From assembly GCF_003863355.1 (NCBI RefSeq), contig NZ_QQWG01000022.1:1-64000 (forward strand): a stretch of DNA of 64,000 nt, in the 5' to 3' direction. The notes beneath the pieces are model-generated. The model was not told the origin of the DNA and did no database searches. It saw only the letters and a program-made list of their open reading frames with translations. Position numbers and translations under genes: made by a program. Positions 18,495 to 26,517 of the stretch are shown here, piece after piece; the stretch's first letter is position 1, and each line of letters begins with the position of its first letter. The stretch comes from Ancylomarina euxina (GTDB lineage Bacteria > Bacteroidota > Bacteroidia > Bacteroidales > Marinifilaceae).

Positions 18495-20294
18495 ATGAAA
18501 TTGGTTGATCCCAAAGATTTATTAAAAGCGAGCGAAAGTTTAAATTGGTTTGGAGGGGAGAGTTTTGCCAAGCTATTAATGTATATTCTGCGATTGAATA
18601 AATTGAACGATTTGTATTCTGCAAATTGTGAGAAATCAGGGGTAGAATTTATTGATGGTTTGATAGACGATTTGGGAATCAAATTTGAATTTGATGAAGA
18701 AGAGTTGAAGCGTATTCCTTTGGATGGAAGCTTTATTAGTATTTCCAATCACCCATTTGGTGGGATTGATGGCATATTACTAATTAAACTTCTTAGTGAT
18801 ATTCGTCCTGATTTTAAGGTCATGGCTAATTTTATTCTTCAAAAGATAGAGCCATTAAAGGATTGTTTCTTGGGTGTAAACCCTTTCGAAGACAGAAAAG
18901 CTGCAGCTTCTAGTATGGGAGGAATAAAAGAGGCCTTGCGTCACATGAGCAAGGGGGCTCCACTAGGAATTTTTCCAGCAGGAGAAGTTTCAGCTTACCA
19001 ATCAGAATCTAAGAATATTACCGATAAGCAATGGCAGCCTTCTATTCTTAAATTTATTAAGAAAGCAGAAGTCCCTGTAGTGCCAATTCATTTTCAGGGA
19101 AGTAATAGTTTGATTTTTTACTTGATGGGAATGATTCATCCTGTTTTGAGAACAGTAAAACTACCATCAGAATTATTAAATAAAAAGAATAAAACCATTC
19201 GTCTACGCATTGGGAATCCTATTTCGGTTAAGGATCAAAAGGGTTTTACCGATATTAACCAGTACGGACGTTTCTTAAGAGCGAAAACTTATATGCTAGG
19301 AAGTGCTGTTGAGGTGAAAAAATTCTATGAAAATAAGTCTGCGGTAAAAAAGAAGAAGGTAGCTGATGTTATTCCTCCAGTAGATCCTAAGTTGATAGGT
19401 AAGGAAATTGCGAAGTTATCAGAGCATCTACTTTTTAAGTCGAAGAAGTTATCTGTTTATTGTGCACCTTCGGATCAGATGCCTAATATTCTTAATGAAA
19501 TTGGTCGTTTAAGAGAAATTACTTTTCGTGAAGTTGGTGAAGGAACCAACCAGAGTATTGATGTTGATGAGTATGATTTATATTACCATCAACTCTTTAT
19601 TTGGGATGAAGAGAACCATAAAATTGTTGGAGCATATCGTGTAGGTAAGGGGAAGGAAATTTTGAATAAGTATGGATTGAAAGGATTCTATCTGCAATCT
19701 TTATTTAAAATGAAGAAGGCTTTCGAACCGGTATTGAGTGAGTCAATCGAACTAGGTCGATCTTTCATCGTTAAAGAATATCAAAGAAAACCGATGCCCC
19801 TTTTCTTATTATGGAAAGGGATTATGTACTTCTTGCTTAAGAATCCAGATTGCCGTTATTTAATAGGTCCTGTTAGTATTAGTAATGAGTATTCTAATAC
19901 ATCAAAAGACCTGATAATTAAATTTATTATGCGTAACTATTTCGATTATGAGATGGGGCAGTTTATTAAATCGCGCAATAAATTTAAGGTCAAAGTGAAA
20001 GGTCTTGATATGGATATTTTACTCGAAGCTGCGAAGAGTGATATCAATAAACTTGATAAATTAATTGGTGATTTTGAAGTATCTAATGATAAGCTTCCGG
20101 TCTTACTCAAGAAGTATATCTCATTAAATGCCAAAATTGTTGGTTTTAATATCGATCCAAATTTTAACGACTGCTTGGATGGTTTAATCGTAGTTGACTT
20201 ATTTGATGTTCCTGTAAATATGATTGAATCATTGACAAAGGAGATCAATAGCGAAGAGGTTTCGAGTCGTTTTATTACTCGTGAAAAGAATTAA
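18495..20294 (+). CDS. bifunctional acyltransferase, OlsF-like (PlsC-type domain plus hemolysin/GNAT-type domain)
   Basis: A 599-residue fusion of two lipid acyltransferase domains. The N-terminal half (about 75-270) is PlsC-like: SNHPFGGIDG (84-93) supplies the catalytic His86 and Asp92, and GIFPAGEVSAY (about 158) stands where PlsC enzymes have FPEG. The spacing is HX5D, not the common HX4D. The C-terminal half (about 300-540) is the COG3176 'hemolysin' GNAT-type N-acyltransferase (IGRLREITFREVGEGTNQS, ELGRSFIVKEYQR, GPVSIS). This domain order matches OlsF, which makes ornithine lipids by N- and O-acylation; glycine lipids are also possible in Bacteroidota. It acts at the inner membrane and is monocistronic or followed by lysE. 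Confidence 0.82.
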   Translation: MKLVDPKDLLKASESLNWFGGESFAKLLMYILRLNKLNDLYSANCEKSGVEFIDGLIDDLGIKFEFDEEELKRIPLDGSFISISNHPFGGIDGILLIKLLSDIRPDFKVMANFILQKIEPLKDCFLGVNPFEDRKAAASSMGGIKEALRHMSKGAPLGIFPAGEVSAYQSESKNITDKQWQPSILKFIKKAEVPVVPIHFQGSNSLIFYLMGMIHPVLRTVKLPSELLNKKNKTIRLRIGNPISVKDQKGFTDINQYGRFLRAKTYMLGSAVEVKKFYENKSAVKKKKVADVIPPVDPKLIGKEIAKLSEHLLFKSKKLSVYCAPSDQMPNILNEIGRLREITFREVGEGTNQSIDVDEYDLYYHQLFIWDEENHKIVGAYRVGKGKEILNKYGLKGFYLQSLFKMKKAFEPVLSESIELGRSFIVKEYQRKPMPLFLLWKGIMYFLLKNPDCRYLIGPVSISNEYSNTSKDLIIKFIMRNYFDYEMGQFIKSRNKFKVKVKGLDMDILLEAAKSDINKLDKLIGDFEVSNDKLPVLLKKYISLNAKIVGFNIDPNFNDCLDGLIVVDLFDVPVNMIESLTKEINSEEVSSRFITREKN

Positions 20295-20366
20295 GTAAAT
20301 TATTTTATTCTTTGTTAACACAATATTTTAAAGAAGCAGAGGTGTAATTGTATATAATTACGATCT

Positions 20367-21050
20367 TTGCTGCTGAATTTTTTATTTGCAAAAGCCCATC
20401 ACTTGGATATTCAATATATAATCAAAGGAATTTTTATCGGTCTCATGGCTTCAATACCATTGGGCCCAATTGGTGTCTTAATCATTCAGAAGACTTTGCA
20501 GAAAGGTCGACTTGCTGGTTTTATTTCTGGTTCAGGAGCTGCAGTTGCAGATACCCTATTTGCTTCAATCGCGGTATTAGGTTTGGGTTTTGTCATCAAT
20601 TTTATTCAAGCTCAAGAATTTTATTTTAGATTAATTGGATCTATCTTCTTGGTGTTTGTTGGTTTAAGAATCTTCTTTACAAATACCATCAAGCAATTTA
20701 GAAAATCACAGGCACCCGGTAAAAGAGGTATGCTGGGTGATTTTCTGGCCATCTTTTTTCTAACACTTTCAAATCCAATTGCAGTCTTATTTTTTGGAGC
20801 CATGTTTGCGGGTGCATCTGTTTTTGGAGATGCGAACTCAACAAGGGTATCTATGTTCTTATTGCTAGGTGTGTTTCTAGGTGGATCACTTTGGTGGTAT
20901 GGACTTTCAACCTTGGTTAATGTTTTTAGAAAAAAATTCAGATTAAAGCAAATGTTTTGGATCAATAAGATTTCAGGAATCATTATTGCTGTTTTGGGTT
21001 TTCTGGTATTTCTTACCTGTTTCGAACCCGTGAAATCATTTTTAGAATAA
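20367..21050 (+). CDS. LysE-family translocator
   Basis: A polytopic inner-membrane exporter of the LysE/RhtB family, about 216-228 residues with six hydrophobic helices. The conserved N-terminal motif is GLMASIPLGPIGVLIIQKTL (about residues 26-45 of the longest form), followed by GRLAGFISGSGAAVADTLFA; a central LSNPIAVLFFGAMF is also typical. No ATG is available at the expected N-terminus: the frame opens with TTG at 20367 or, better matching relatives, TTG at 20403; the first ATG (20448) would cut into helix 1. The substrate is unknown. A strong terminator follows. Confidence 0.85.
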   Translation: MLLNFLFAKAHHLDIQYIIKGIFIGLMASIPLGPIGVLIIQKTLQKGRLAGFISGSGAAVADTLFASIAVLGLGFVINFIQAQEFYFRLIGSIFLVFVGLRIFFTNTIKQFRKSQAPGKRGMLGDFLAIFFLTLSNPIAVLFFGAMFAGASVFGDANSTRVSMFLLLGVFLGGSLWWYGLSTLVNVFRKKFRLKQMFWINKISGIIIAVLGFLVFLTCFEPVKSFLE

Positions 21051-21076
21051 TAGAGAATTAGATTTACCGAATATAG

Positions 21077-21113
21077 AAAAAGGAGATAGTAATTGATTTA
21101 CTATCTCCTTTTT
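21077..21113. terminator. bidirectional terminator (lysE-like / Smr gene)
   Basis: AAAAAGGAGATAGTAA (21077-21092) pairs perfectly with TTACTATCTCCTTTTT (21098-21113) around a TTGA loop, with T-run and A-run on the outer sides. It lies between two convergent genes. Confidence 0.9.
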
Positions 21114-21136
21114 TGTTAGGTCTTGTTCCAGTCAGA

Positions 21137-22159
21137 TTATTTTATTGTCACCATGGTTGCACCATAGCCATATTCTTTGAACGAGGCATCCTGTGAATTA
21201 TGCTTCTTATACTTTCTTTTCAGTTCACTAAGCACTTTTTGTTTTAGTGTACCATTTCCAATCCCATGAATAAAAACGATTTTTTTTCCCTTATTATTTT
21301 CATTCTCTCGTAACACCTCATGAAATTTATCCATTTGGAAGTTCAGAATGTCAGCATTTGAGAAACCTGTAACAGAATCGATCAGTTTATTGATGTGTAA
21401 ATCAACTTCTAAAATATCAGTCTTTGGATTTAGTTTTGGAACTTGAATTTTAGTTTCCGTACTTTCTTTTTCTCGAATCAACTTATTAAAGTCTTTTTGG
21501 CTCAACTCATCAAGTTTATGCTCTATGCTATCGGCTGTGAGTTGATGAAGAATGACTTGTTCATGAAAATAATCGGTTAGATGATAGGAATTCGATTTGT
21601 AAAATTTCACAGCCTGAATTTTTACGGTTTTATTAATCGGTGTTTTGGGGGTAAAGTCACCTGATTGATAATACAAAACTTGAAAATGAAATGCACTTAG
21701 TTTACCAAGATCGTTTTGATCAAACTCAGTTAGCAATATTTTTGAATTCGGATCTATATTGCCTGTTGTAATGCCTTCGAATTTCCCAGCATTCTGATTG
21801 AAAAAACTGTAAAGAAGGATTGAATTGGTATCATTTATAAGGTAGAGTTCCAGTGGACTAGAAGTAATTTCATAACCAGCTCGTGGAACAAAGGCAAAAT
21901 AAACATCTTCCTTTTGAACTTTTAGCGGTTCACTTTTTGCGCTTGTTGTCACTTTTTTATTAGATGATAGACTATGGGAAGCTGAAGAATTTCCCTCAGA
22001 CTGTGATTCAATGACAACCAGATCTTTTTTAAGAGTTGGAATTTCGAAATCATCTTCATCATTAAGAACCATTACGGTTTTTGCATCGATAATGCGGGTA
22101 ACTCTACCGCCTCCGGTCTCGCTTAGAAATTTGACTTTATCTCCAATATTTATTTGCAT
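21137..22159 (-). CDS. DUF2027 and Smr-domain protein
   Basis: A 340-residue protein of the Bacteroidota DUF2027 family. The N-terminus is a small KOW/SH3-like barrel (INIGDKVKFLSETGGGRVTR, residues 3-22), the centre (about 95-240) is the DUF2027 beta-rich region, and the C-terminal ~80 residues form an Smr domain like that at the end of MutS2: DLHI (about 250), then VFIHGIGNGTLKQKVL (about 295), the HGxGxGxLK nuclease/RNA-binding motif. Smr domains cut or bind branched DNA or mRNA; there is no MutS ATPase here. It is divergent from the QueA-like gene with overlapping candidate promoters. Confidence 0.85.
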   Translation of the reverse strand: MQINIGDKVKFLSETGGGRVTRIIDAKTVMVLNDEDDFEIPTLKKDLVVIESQSEGNSSASHSLSSNKKVTTSAKSEPLKVQKEDVYFAFVPRAGYEITSSPLELYLINDTNSILLYSFFNQNAGKFEGITTGNIDPNSKILLTEFDQNDLGKLSAFHFQVLYYQSGDFTPKTPINKTVKIQAVKFYKSNSYHLTDYFHEQVILHQLTADSIEHKLDELSQKDFNKLIREKESTETKIQVPKLNPKTDILEVDLHINKLIDSVTGFSNADILNFQMDKFHEVLRENENNKGKKIVFIHGIGNGTLKQKVLSELKRKYKKHNSQDASFKEYGYGATMVTIK

Positions 22160-22249
22160 GTGATATCTAGTTTATTGCCAACAGATATGAGACTTTGAAA
22201 AAAAATGATTCTATTGAGTGGAATCTGAGGCATAGTTTTATAATACGAA

Positions 22250-22267
22250 CAAAGTTAACTATTTTTG
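22250..22267. promoter_or_regulatory. back-to-back -7 elements between the Smr and queA-like genes
   Basis: TAACTTTG on the minus strand (complement of 22250-22257) and TATTTTTG on the plus strand (22260-22267) both fit TAnnTTTG and are two bases apart. The plus promoter has TTTTA near the -33 position (22236-22240); no good -33 is seen for the other. Confidence 0.4.
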
Positions 22268-22328
22268 CGCACCAATTCTATTCTCTAACAAAGGAGAGTG
22301 GTATTGTTGAGAAATATTTAGAGGAGAG

Positions 22329-23564
22329 ATGGAAATAAGAACCGAAGAAACAGTAATGAATCAAAAGCATATTCAAATATCAGATTTTACCTACGATCTA
22401 CCTGATGAAAAAATCGCCAAATATCCTTTAGGCAATCGTGAAGAGTCGAAATTATTGGTGTTTAAAAATAATGAAATTAGAGAACGAGGATTTCAAAATT
22501 TGCCCGAAGAAATAGCAGAAGGCACAACTATGGTTTTCAATAACACTAAAGTGATTCAGGCTAGGTTGATTTTTTATAAAGAAACTGGAGCTCGTATTGA
22601 AATCTTTTGTTTGGAACCCTTAAATCCTGCTGATTATAACTTAGCTTTTCAGGCAAAAGGTGTTTGTACATGGAAGTGTATAATTGGGAATTTGCGTAAA
22701 TGGAAATCTGGGATTCTTAAAATGAGTTTCATGTTTGAGGGTAAGGAAGAGTTTCTTTGTGCAGAGCATATTGAGAACTTGGAGGGTGCTCATGAAATTA
22801 AATTCACGTGGGAGAATCACTCTTTAAGTTTCAGCGAAGTTCTTGAACTGACAGGTAAAATTCCAATTCCTCCTTATTTGAATCGGGATACTGAAAATTC
22901 AGACTTAGTTCGTTACCAAACCGTTTATTCTAAGCATGAAGGTTCTGTGGCTGCTCCAACAGCTGGCCTGCATTTTACCGATTCTGTATTTAGCCGATTA
23001 GATACCAATGGTGTGAAAAGGGCTGAATTAACACTTCATGTTGGCGCAGGAACTTTTAAACCAGTTAAAGTAGAACAGATTGGTGATCATGAAATGCACA
23101 CCGAGCATATTCAAGTGAACATAAGTAGTTTGCAGCAGATTATTGATTCTGAAAATGATATCCTAGCAGTAGGTACCACATCTGTCCGAACCCTTGAAAG
23201 TTTGTATTGGTTAGGAGTTAAAATTCTGTCAGGAAAAGAGAACCCATATTTACTTGAACAGTGGGACGCCTATATGCTTAATGGAACTTATACTCGTGTT
23301 GAATCTTATCAAGCGATTATAGATTTTATGAGAAAGCAGAATTTATCTCTGTTTAATGCCGCAACACAAATTATAATTGCACCAGGTTATGATTTTAAAG
23401 TGATTTCAGGATTGGTGACAAATTTTCACCAACCCCAAAGCACTTTACTTTTATTAATTTCAGCTTTGGTAGGAGATCGATGGCGTGAAATTTATGATTA
23501 TGCTTTGAATAATGAGTTCCGATTTTTGAGTTATGGAGATAGTTCTTTATTGATGAAGTCTTAA
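22329..23564 (+). CDS. S-adenosylmethionine:tRNA ribosyltransferase-isomerase-like protein (QueA paralogue)
   Basis: A 411-residue member of the QueA family, the enzyme that transfers ribosyl from SAM to 7-aminomethyl-7-deazaguanine in tRNA to make epoxyqueuosine. Diagnostic stretches are FTYDLPDEKIAKYP (near the start), FNNTKVIQARL, GSVAAPTAGLHFT (about 203), TLHVGAGTFKPV and VTNFHQPQSTLLLLISALVG (about 367). It is about 60 residues longer than canonical QueA (about 350) and carries an insert around CTWKCIIGNLRKW. Bacteroidota often encode such a longer second paralogue, so it may not be the main QueA. The start could also be the ATG at 22356 (MNQKHIQISDFT). Confidence 0.85.
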   Translation: MEIRTEETVMNQKHIQISDFTYDLPDEKIAKYPLGNREESKLLVFKNNEIRERGFQNLPEEIAEGTTMVFNNTKVIQARLIFYKETGARIEIFCLEPLNPADYNLAFQAKGVCTWKCIIGNLRKWKSGILKMSFMFEGKEEFLCAEHIENLEGAHEIKFTWENHSLSFSEVLELTGKIPIPPYLNRDTENSDLVRYQTVYSKHEGSVAAPTAGLHFTDSVFSRLDTNGVKRAELTLHVGAGTFKPVKVEQIGDHEMHTEHIQVNISSLQQIIDSENDILAVGTTSVRTLESLYWLGVKILSGKENPYLLEQWDAYMLNGTYTRVESYQAIIDFMRKQNLSLFNAATQIIIAPGYDFKVISGLVTNFHQPQSTLLLLISALVGDRWREIYDYALNNEFRFLSYGDSSLLMKS

Positions 23565-23598
23565 TCGAAGATATATTAATAGATTTTATTATATTTAT

Positions 23599-23628
23599 TA
23601 CCGATAAGAGCTTTTGCTCTTATCGGTA
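23599..23628. terminator. hairpin after the queA-like gene
   Basis: TACCGATAAGAGC pairs with GCTCTTATCGGTA around a TTTT-type loop, 13-bp stem. A weak T-run follows, so it may act as terminator or mRNA-end stabiliser before the next co-directional gene at 23676. Confidence 0.7.
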
Positions 23629-23675
23629 GAGTTTATAGCTCAAGATATATCATCTAAAAAAGGAATACGTCATTT

Positions 23676-24302
23676 ATGAGAAATCTCTTCTATATAGTAG
23701 CTTGCTTACTTATATCGATTATTGTCGGCTTACTTTCTCCTCTGATTTCACCTGAATTATTTAATTTAGTTAAACTTGATGATGATAAGGAGGTCGAATA
23801 TACCGAAGTTGTTGAGATTGAACCTGAAGCGGTCATTGAGAAATCTTTAGATCCTAAGATAAATAAGGATAAGAAACTTCAGGTTGAGAAAGAGGTTAAG
23901 ACTATTCCTAATGATAGTATTGACGACGATAATTATGTAGAGGAGCTACCTCCTGAAACTTTGTTTCGAATTAATAGGTATGGTAAATGGGAATTCTGGA
24001 ATTATTATCGTGATGTGAGCAGGATGAAGTTCTCAAAGAAAATGAGGAATTTATATGAAGAAACTTATGGGATTAAGAATAAGAAAGATCCTAAGTTTAA
24101 ATATTCAATACACGTTTTTGCAAGTGAAAAAACAATGCGTATTAGTCAGTTGAAATTAAATGGCTTGTATGAAAACTACGATAACGATGAGAATCTTTAT
24201 CGATATTTTTACCGCAGTTACGATAATTATTGGGTATGTCGTAGAGAGTTAAGAGATGTTCGATCTAAAGGTTTCCCAGACGCATATATCGTTAAATTAT
24301 AA
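23676..24302 (+). CDS. membrane-anchored protein with SPOR-like C-terminus
   Basis: A 208-residue protein. Residues 3-27 are a signal anchor (LFYIVACLLISIIVGLLSPL), followed by an acidic linker rich in E, D and K (about 33-90). The C-terminal ~75 residues look like a diverged SPOR domain: YSIHVFASEKTMRISQLKL at its start, and a closing RSKGFPDAYIVKL typical of the last SPOR helix and strand. SPOR domains bind denuded peptidoglycan glycans at division sites, which fits a periplasmic, membrane-tethered protein. The assignment rests on pattern only. It ends at a strong terminator. Confidence 0.6.
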   Translation: MRNLFYIVACLLISIIVGLLSPLISPELFNLVKLDDDKEVEYTEVVEIEPEAVIEKSLDPKINKDKKLQVEKEVKTIPNDSIDDDNYVEELPPETLFRINRYGKWEFWNYYRDVSRMKFSKKMRNLYEETYGIKNKKDPKFKYSIHVFASEKTMRISQLKLNGLYENYDNDENLYRYFYRSYDNYWVCRRELRDVRSKGFPDAYIVKL

Positions 24303-24342
24303 ATGGGTTTAAGTTCAGGATCTTAAAAAAAATAAGAGACAA

Positions 24343-24374
24343 AAAAAAGAGTAGCGGTTAGCTACTCTTTTTTT
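24343..24374. terminator. bidirectional terminator (SPOR-like gene / xerD-type gene)
   Basis: AAAAAAGAGTAGC pairs with GCTACTCTTTTTT around GGTTA, with A- and T-tracts on either side, between convergent genes. Confidence 0.9.
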
Positions 24375-24383
24375 ATTTTGTGA

Positions 24384-25292
24384 TTATTGATCTTTAGATC
24401 TTGGATGACAATTCTTGATTGTCTCTTTTAAATAATCTCTATCTAGATGAGTGTAGATTTCAGTTGTTAAAATTGACTCATGTCCTAACATCTCCTGAAC
24501 AGCTCTTAAGTCTGCTCCACCTTCTACAAGGTGAGAAGCAAATGAGTGACGGAAAGTATGAGGAGAAACATTCTTGGTCAAACCAACTTTCTTAGAAAGG
24601 TTTTTGATGATAGTGAAAATCATAACACGAGAAAGTTTGCGACCTCTACGGTTTAAGAATAAAATATCTTCGCTATCCTTATCGATGTTTAATTTACCTC
24701 TATAGCTCTTAAGGTATAACTTAATTTCCTTTTTAGCTCGTTTCCCAATTGGAATTAAACGCTCTTTGTTTCCTTTACCATGAATTTTAATAAAACCCAT
24801 TCTGAAATGTAGATTCGAAACTCTAAGGTCAATTAATTCAGAAACACGTAGTCCACAAGAATAAAGAGTTTCTAGAATCGCTCTGTTTCTTTGTCCTTCA
24901 GCTTTGTTTGTATCAACAGCCTTAACTAAAACGTCAATTTCGTCAACGGTTAAAGTGTGAGGAAGTTTACGTCCAATTTTTGGAGCTTCCAATAAAGCAG
25001 TTGGATTTCTGTCAATTATTTCTTCAAGTAATAAATATTTGAAGTAAGCTTTGATACCAGAAATAACACGAGCTTGAGTTCTAGGACTTGTACCTGCATC
25101 GTTAATCCAAGTAACAAAATCCTTAAGGTCCTGTAAAACAACCTCAACAGGGGCTACAGTTCTTCCTTGCTCCTTGAAAAAAGTTGTTAATTTAGTGATG
25201 TCATTGATGTAAGCATCAATAGAATTCTTTGATAAAGACTTTTCCAACGTGAGATAAGTCTTGAAATTCTCAATTGTTGTTGTCCAATTCAT
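24384..25292 (-). CDS. xerD: site-specific tyrosine recombinase XerD
   Basis: A 302-residue tyrosine recombinase of the XerC/XerD type, which resolves chromosome dimers at dif. The N-terminal SAM-like core-binding domain covers about residues 1-90. The catalytic domain has the full set: R149 (SCGLRVSEL), K173 (HGKGNKERL), H245 and R248 (HTFRHSFASHL), H271 (MLGHES) and nucleophile Y280 (TTEIYTHLD). Length and the Xer-specific LVEGGADLRAVQEMLGHES fit a housekeeping enzyme, not a mobile-element integrase. XerD is chosen over XerC by overall feel; Bacteroidota may use a single-type pair. A -7-like TAGATTTG lies on this strand at 25336-25343. Confidence 0.85.
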   Translation of the reverse strand: MNWTTTIENFKTYLTLEKSLSKNSIDAYINDITKLTTFFKEQGRTVAPVEVVLQDLKDFVTWINDAGTSPRTQARVISGIKAYFKYLLLEEIIDRNPTALLEAPKIGRKLPHTLTVDEIDVLVKAVDTNKAEGQRNRAILETLYSCGLRVSELIDLRVSNLHFRMGFIKIHGKGNKERLIPIGKRAKKEIKLYLKSYRGKLNIDKDSEDILFLNRRGRKLSRVMIFTIIKNLSKKVGLTKNVSPHTFRHSFASHLVEGGADLRAVQEMLGHESILTTEIYTHLDRDYLKETIKNCHPRSKDQ

Positions 25293-25481
25293 TTCAATTA
25301 ATTTTTAAGTATGTAGTTTAGTTGTAATTGTTAATCAAATCTATTTTACTAGTTTTGCTTTAACGATAGCAAGATACGTATTTTTATGATAATATTACAA
25401 AACATTGTATGAATTTATTACGTAAGCTTTGTCAAAATCGGATAAGAACTCTATGTTAAACTAAAGTGAAATTTTGACGAA

Positions 25482-25913
25482 ATGAAAATTTTAATCCTAA
25501 ATGGACCTAATTTGAACTTATTAGGGACAAGAGAAAAAACGATCTATGGATCGGAAAGTTTCGATCAATATTTCGAAGAATTAGTGCGTGTATTTCCTGA
25601 TTTTACCTTAGAATATTTTCAATCAAATATTGAAGGTGAGATTATTAATAAAATTCATGAAGTTAGATTTACATTTGATGGGATTGTATTGAATGCTGCG
25701 GCTTATACGCATACTTCAGTTGCTATTAGAGATGCAATATCGGCTGTGGATATTCCAATTATAGAAGTCCATATTTCAAATGTACATCAAAGAGAAGCCT
25801 TTAGACATACGAGTATGATTAGTGCAAGTTGTGTGGGTGTAATTGCTGGATTCGGCTTGGATTCTTATCGATTAGGGGTAGAGGCCCTTTCAAAAATTAA
25901 TCAAGATAAATAA
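25482..25913 (+). CDS. aroQ: 3-dehydroquinate dehydratase, type II
   Basis: A 143-residue dodecameric-type dehydratase of the shikimate pathway (3-dehydroquinate to 3-dehydroshikimate). The N-terminal loop ILNGPNLNLLGTREKTIYG contains the catalytic tyrosine (Y22) and the conserved arginine (R17); NAAAYTHTSVAIRDAI (about 75) and EVHISNVHQREAFRHTS (about 98) carry the Asn and His that bind substrate. Length is exactly that of the family. It is divergent from the xerD-type gene with no other aro genes nearby. Confidence 0.95.
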   Translation: MKILILNGPNLNLLGTREKTIYGSESFDQYFEELVRVFPDFTLEYFQSNIEGEIINKIHEVRFTFDGIVLNAAAYTHTSVAIRDAISAVDIPIIEVHISNVHQREAFRHTSMISASCVGVIAGFGLDSYRLGVEALSKINQDK

Positions 25914-26517
25914 GTTTTTTTTTGACGAATGGTAAAATTTCTTTTGATAAGAGATTTATTAGTTGCCTTTTTTTTGTATTTATCAAAATTGACGAATTAA
26001 TGTTTTGAATAGATTAAAATCTAATTCAAGAAAAAAATCATTAAACAGATCTGAGTTATTTAGACTTATTCCATTTATGCGTTTCGCAAACGTTTTACAA
26101 TGGCCTTCATCCTTAATATTCTGTTATACCATAGGTTTATACCTGCAAAAATTCATACTTTAGATTTTGAAGAGGAAATGAGATGCATAAAGCTATGAAT
26201 TTGCTTTTAGTTTTGTGTTAATTTGGAGCATAAATCTGGGTGAATTCGATTGTATTATAAGCACGTTTTTGTGAGAATATTGACTTAGGGTTTGTCTCGT
26301 TTTTGTTAAGAATTAATGGAATTTTAGAAATTTCTTATGTGTTTATGCTAGCTTATTATAGAGTTCAAAATTTGAGCTTTGTTAATAGATTTACTTATCT
26401 TTTAAATATTGATTTAAAAATAGAAGTCAATACTTTATAAAACACTATTCTCCTTTTCATAAATTTGCTATTCATACTGTTATCAGTATACGTTCAGTTT
26501 AAAAAAAAACTTTAATT
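25914..26517. other. 604-bp intergenic region before pyruvate kinase
   Basis: No ORF or RNA gene seen. It holds a short CGTTT/AAACG dyad near 26079-26092, a -7-like TAGTTTTG (26218-26225) and another TAAATTTG (26460-26467) close to the pyruvate kinase start; neither has a well-placed -33. A long 5' leader for the kinase mRNA is possible. Confidence 0.4.

Noticed and set aside
20348..20629. 93-codon ORF overlapping the start of the LysE-type gene
   Set aside because: It is an out-of-frame reading of a clear LysE-family protein.
24384..25292. Integrase of a mobile element
   Set aside because: All features are those of a housekeeping XerC/D recombinase, and no att-like or phage genes adjoin it.
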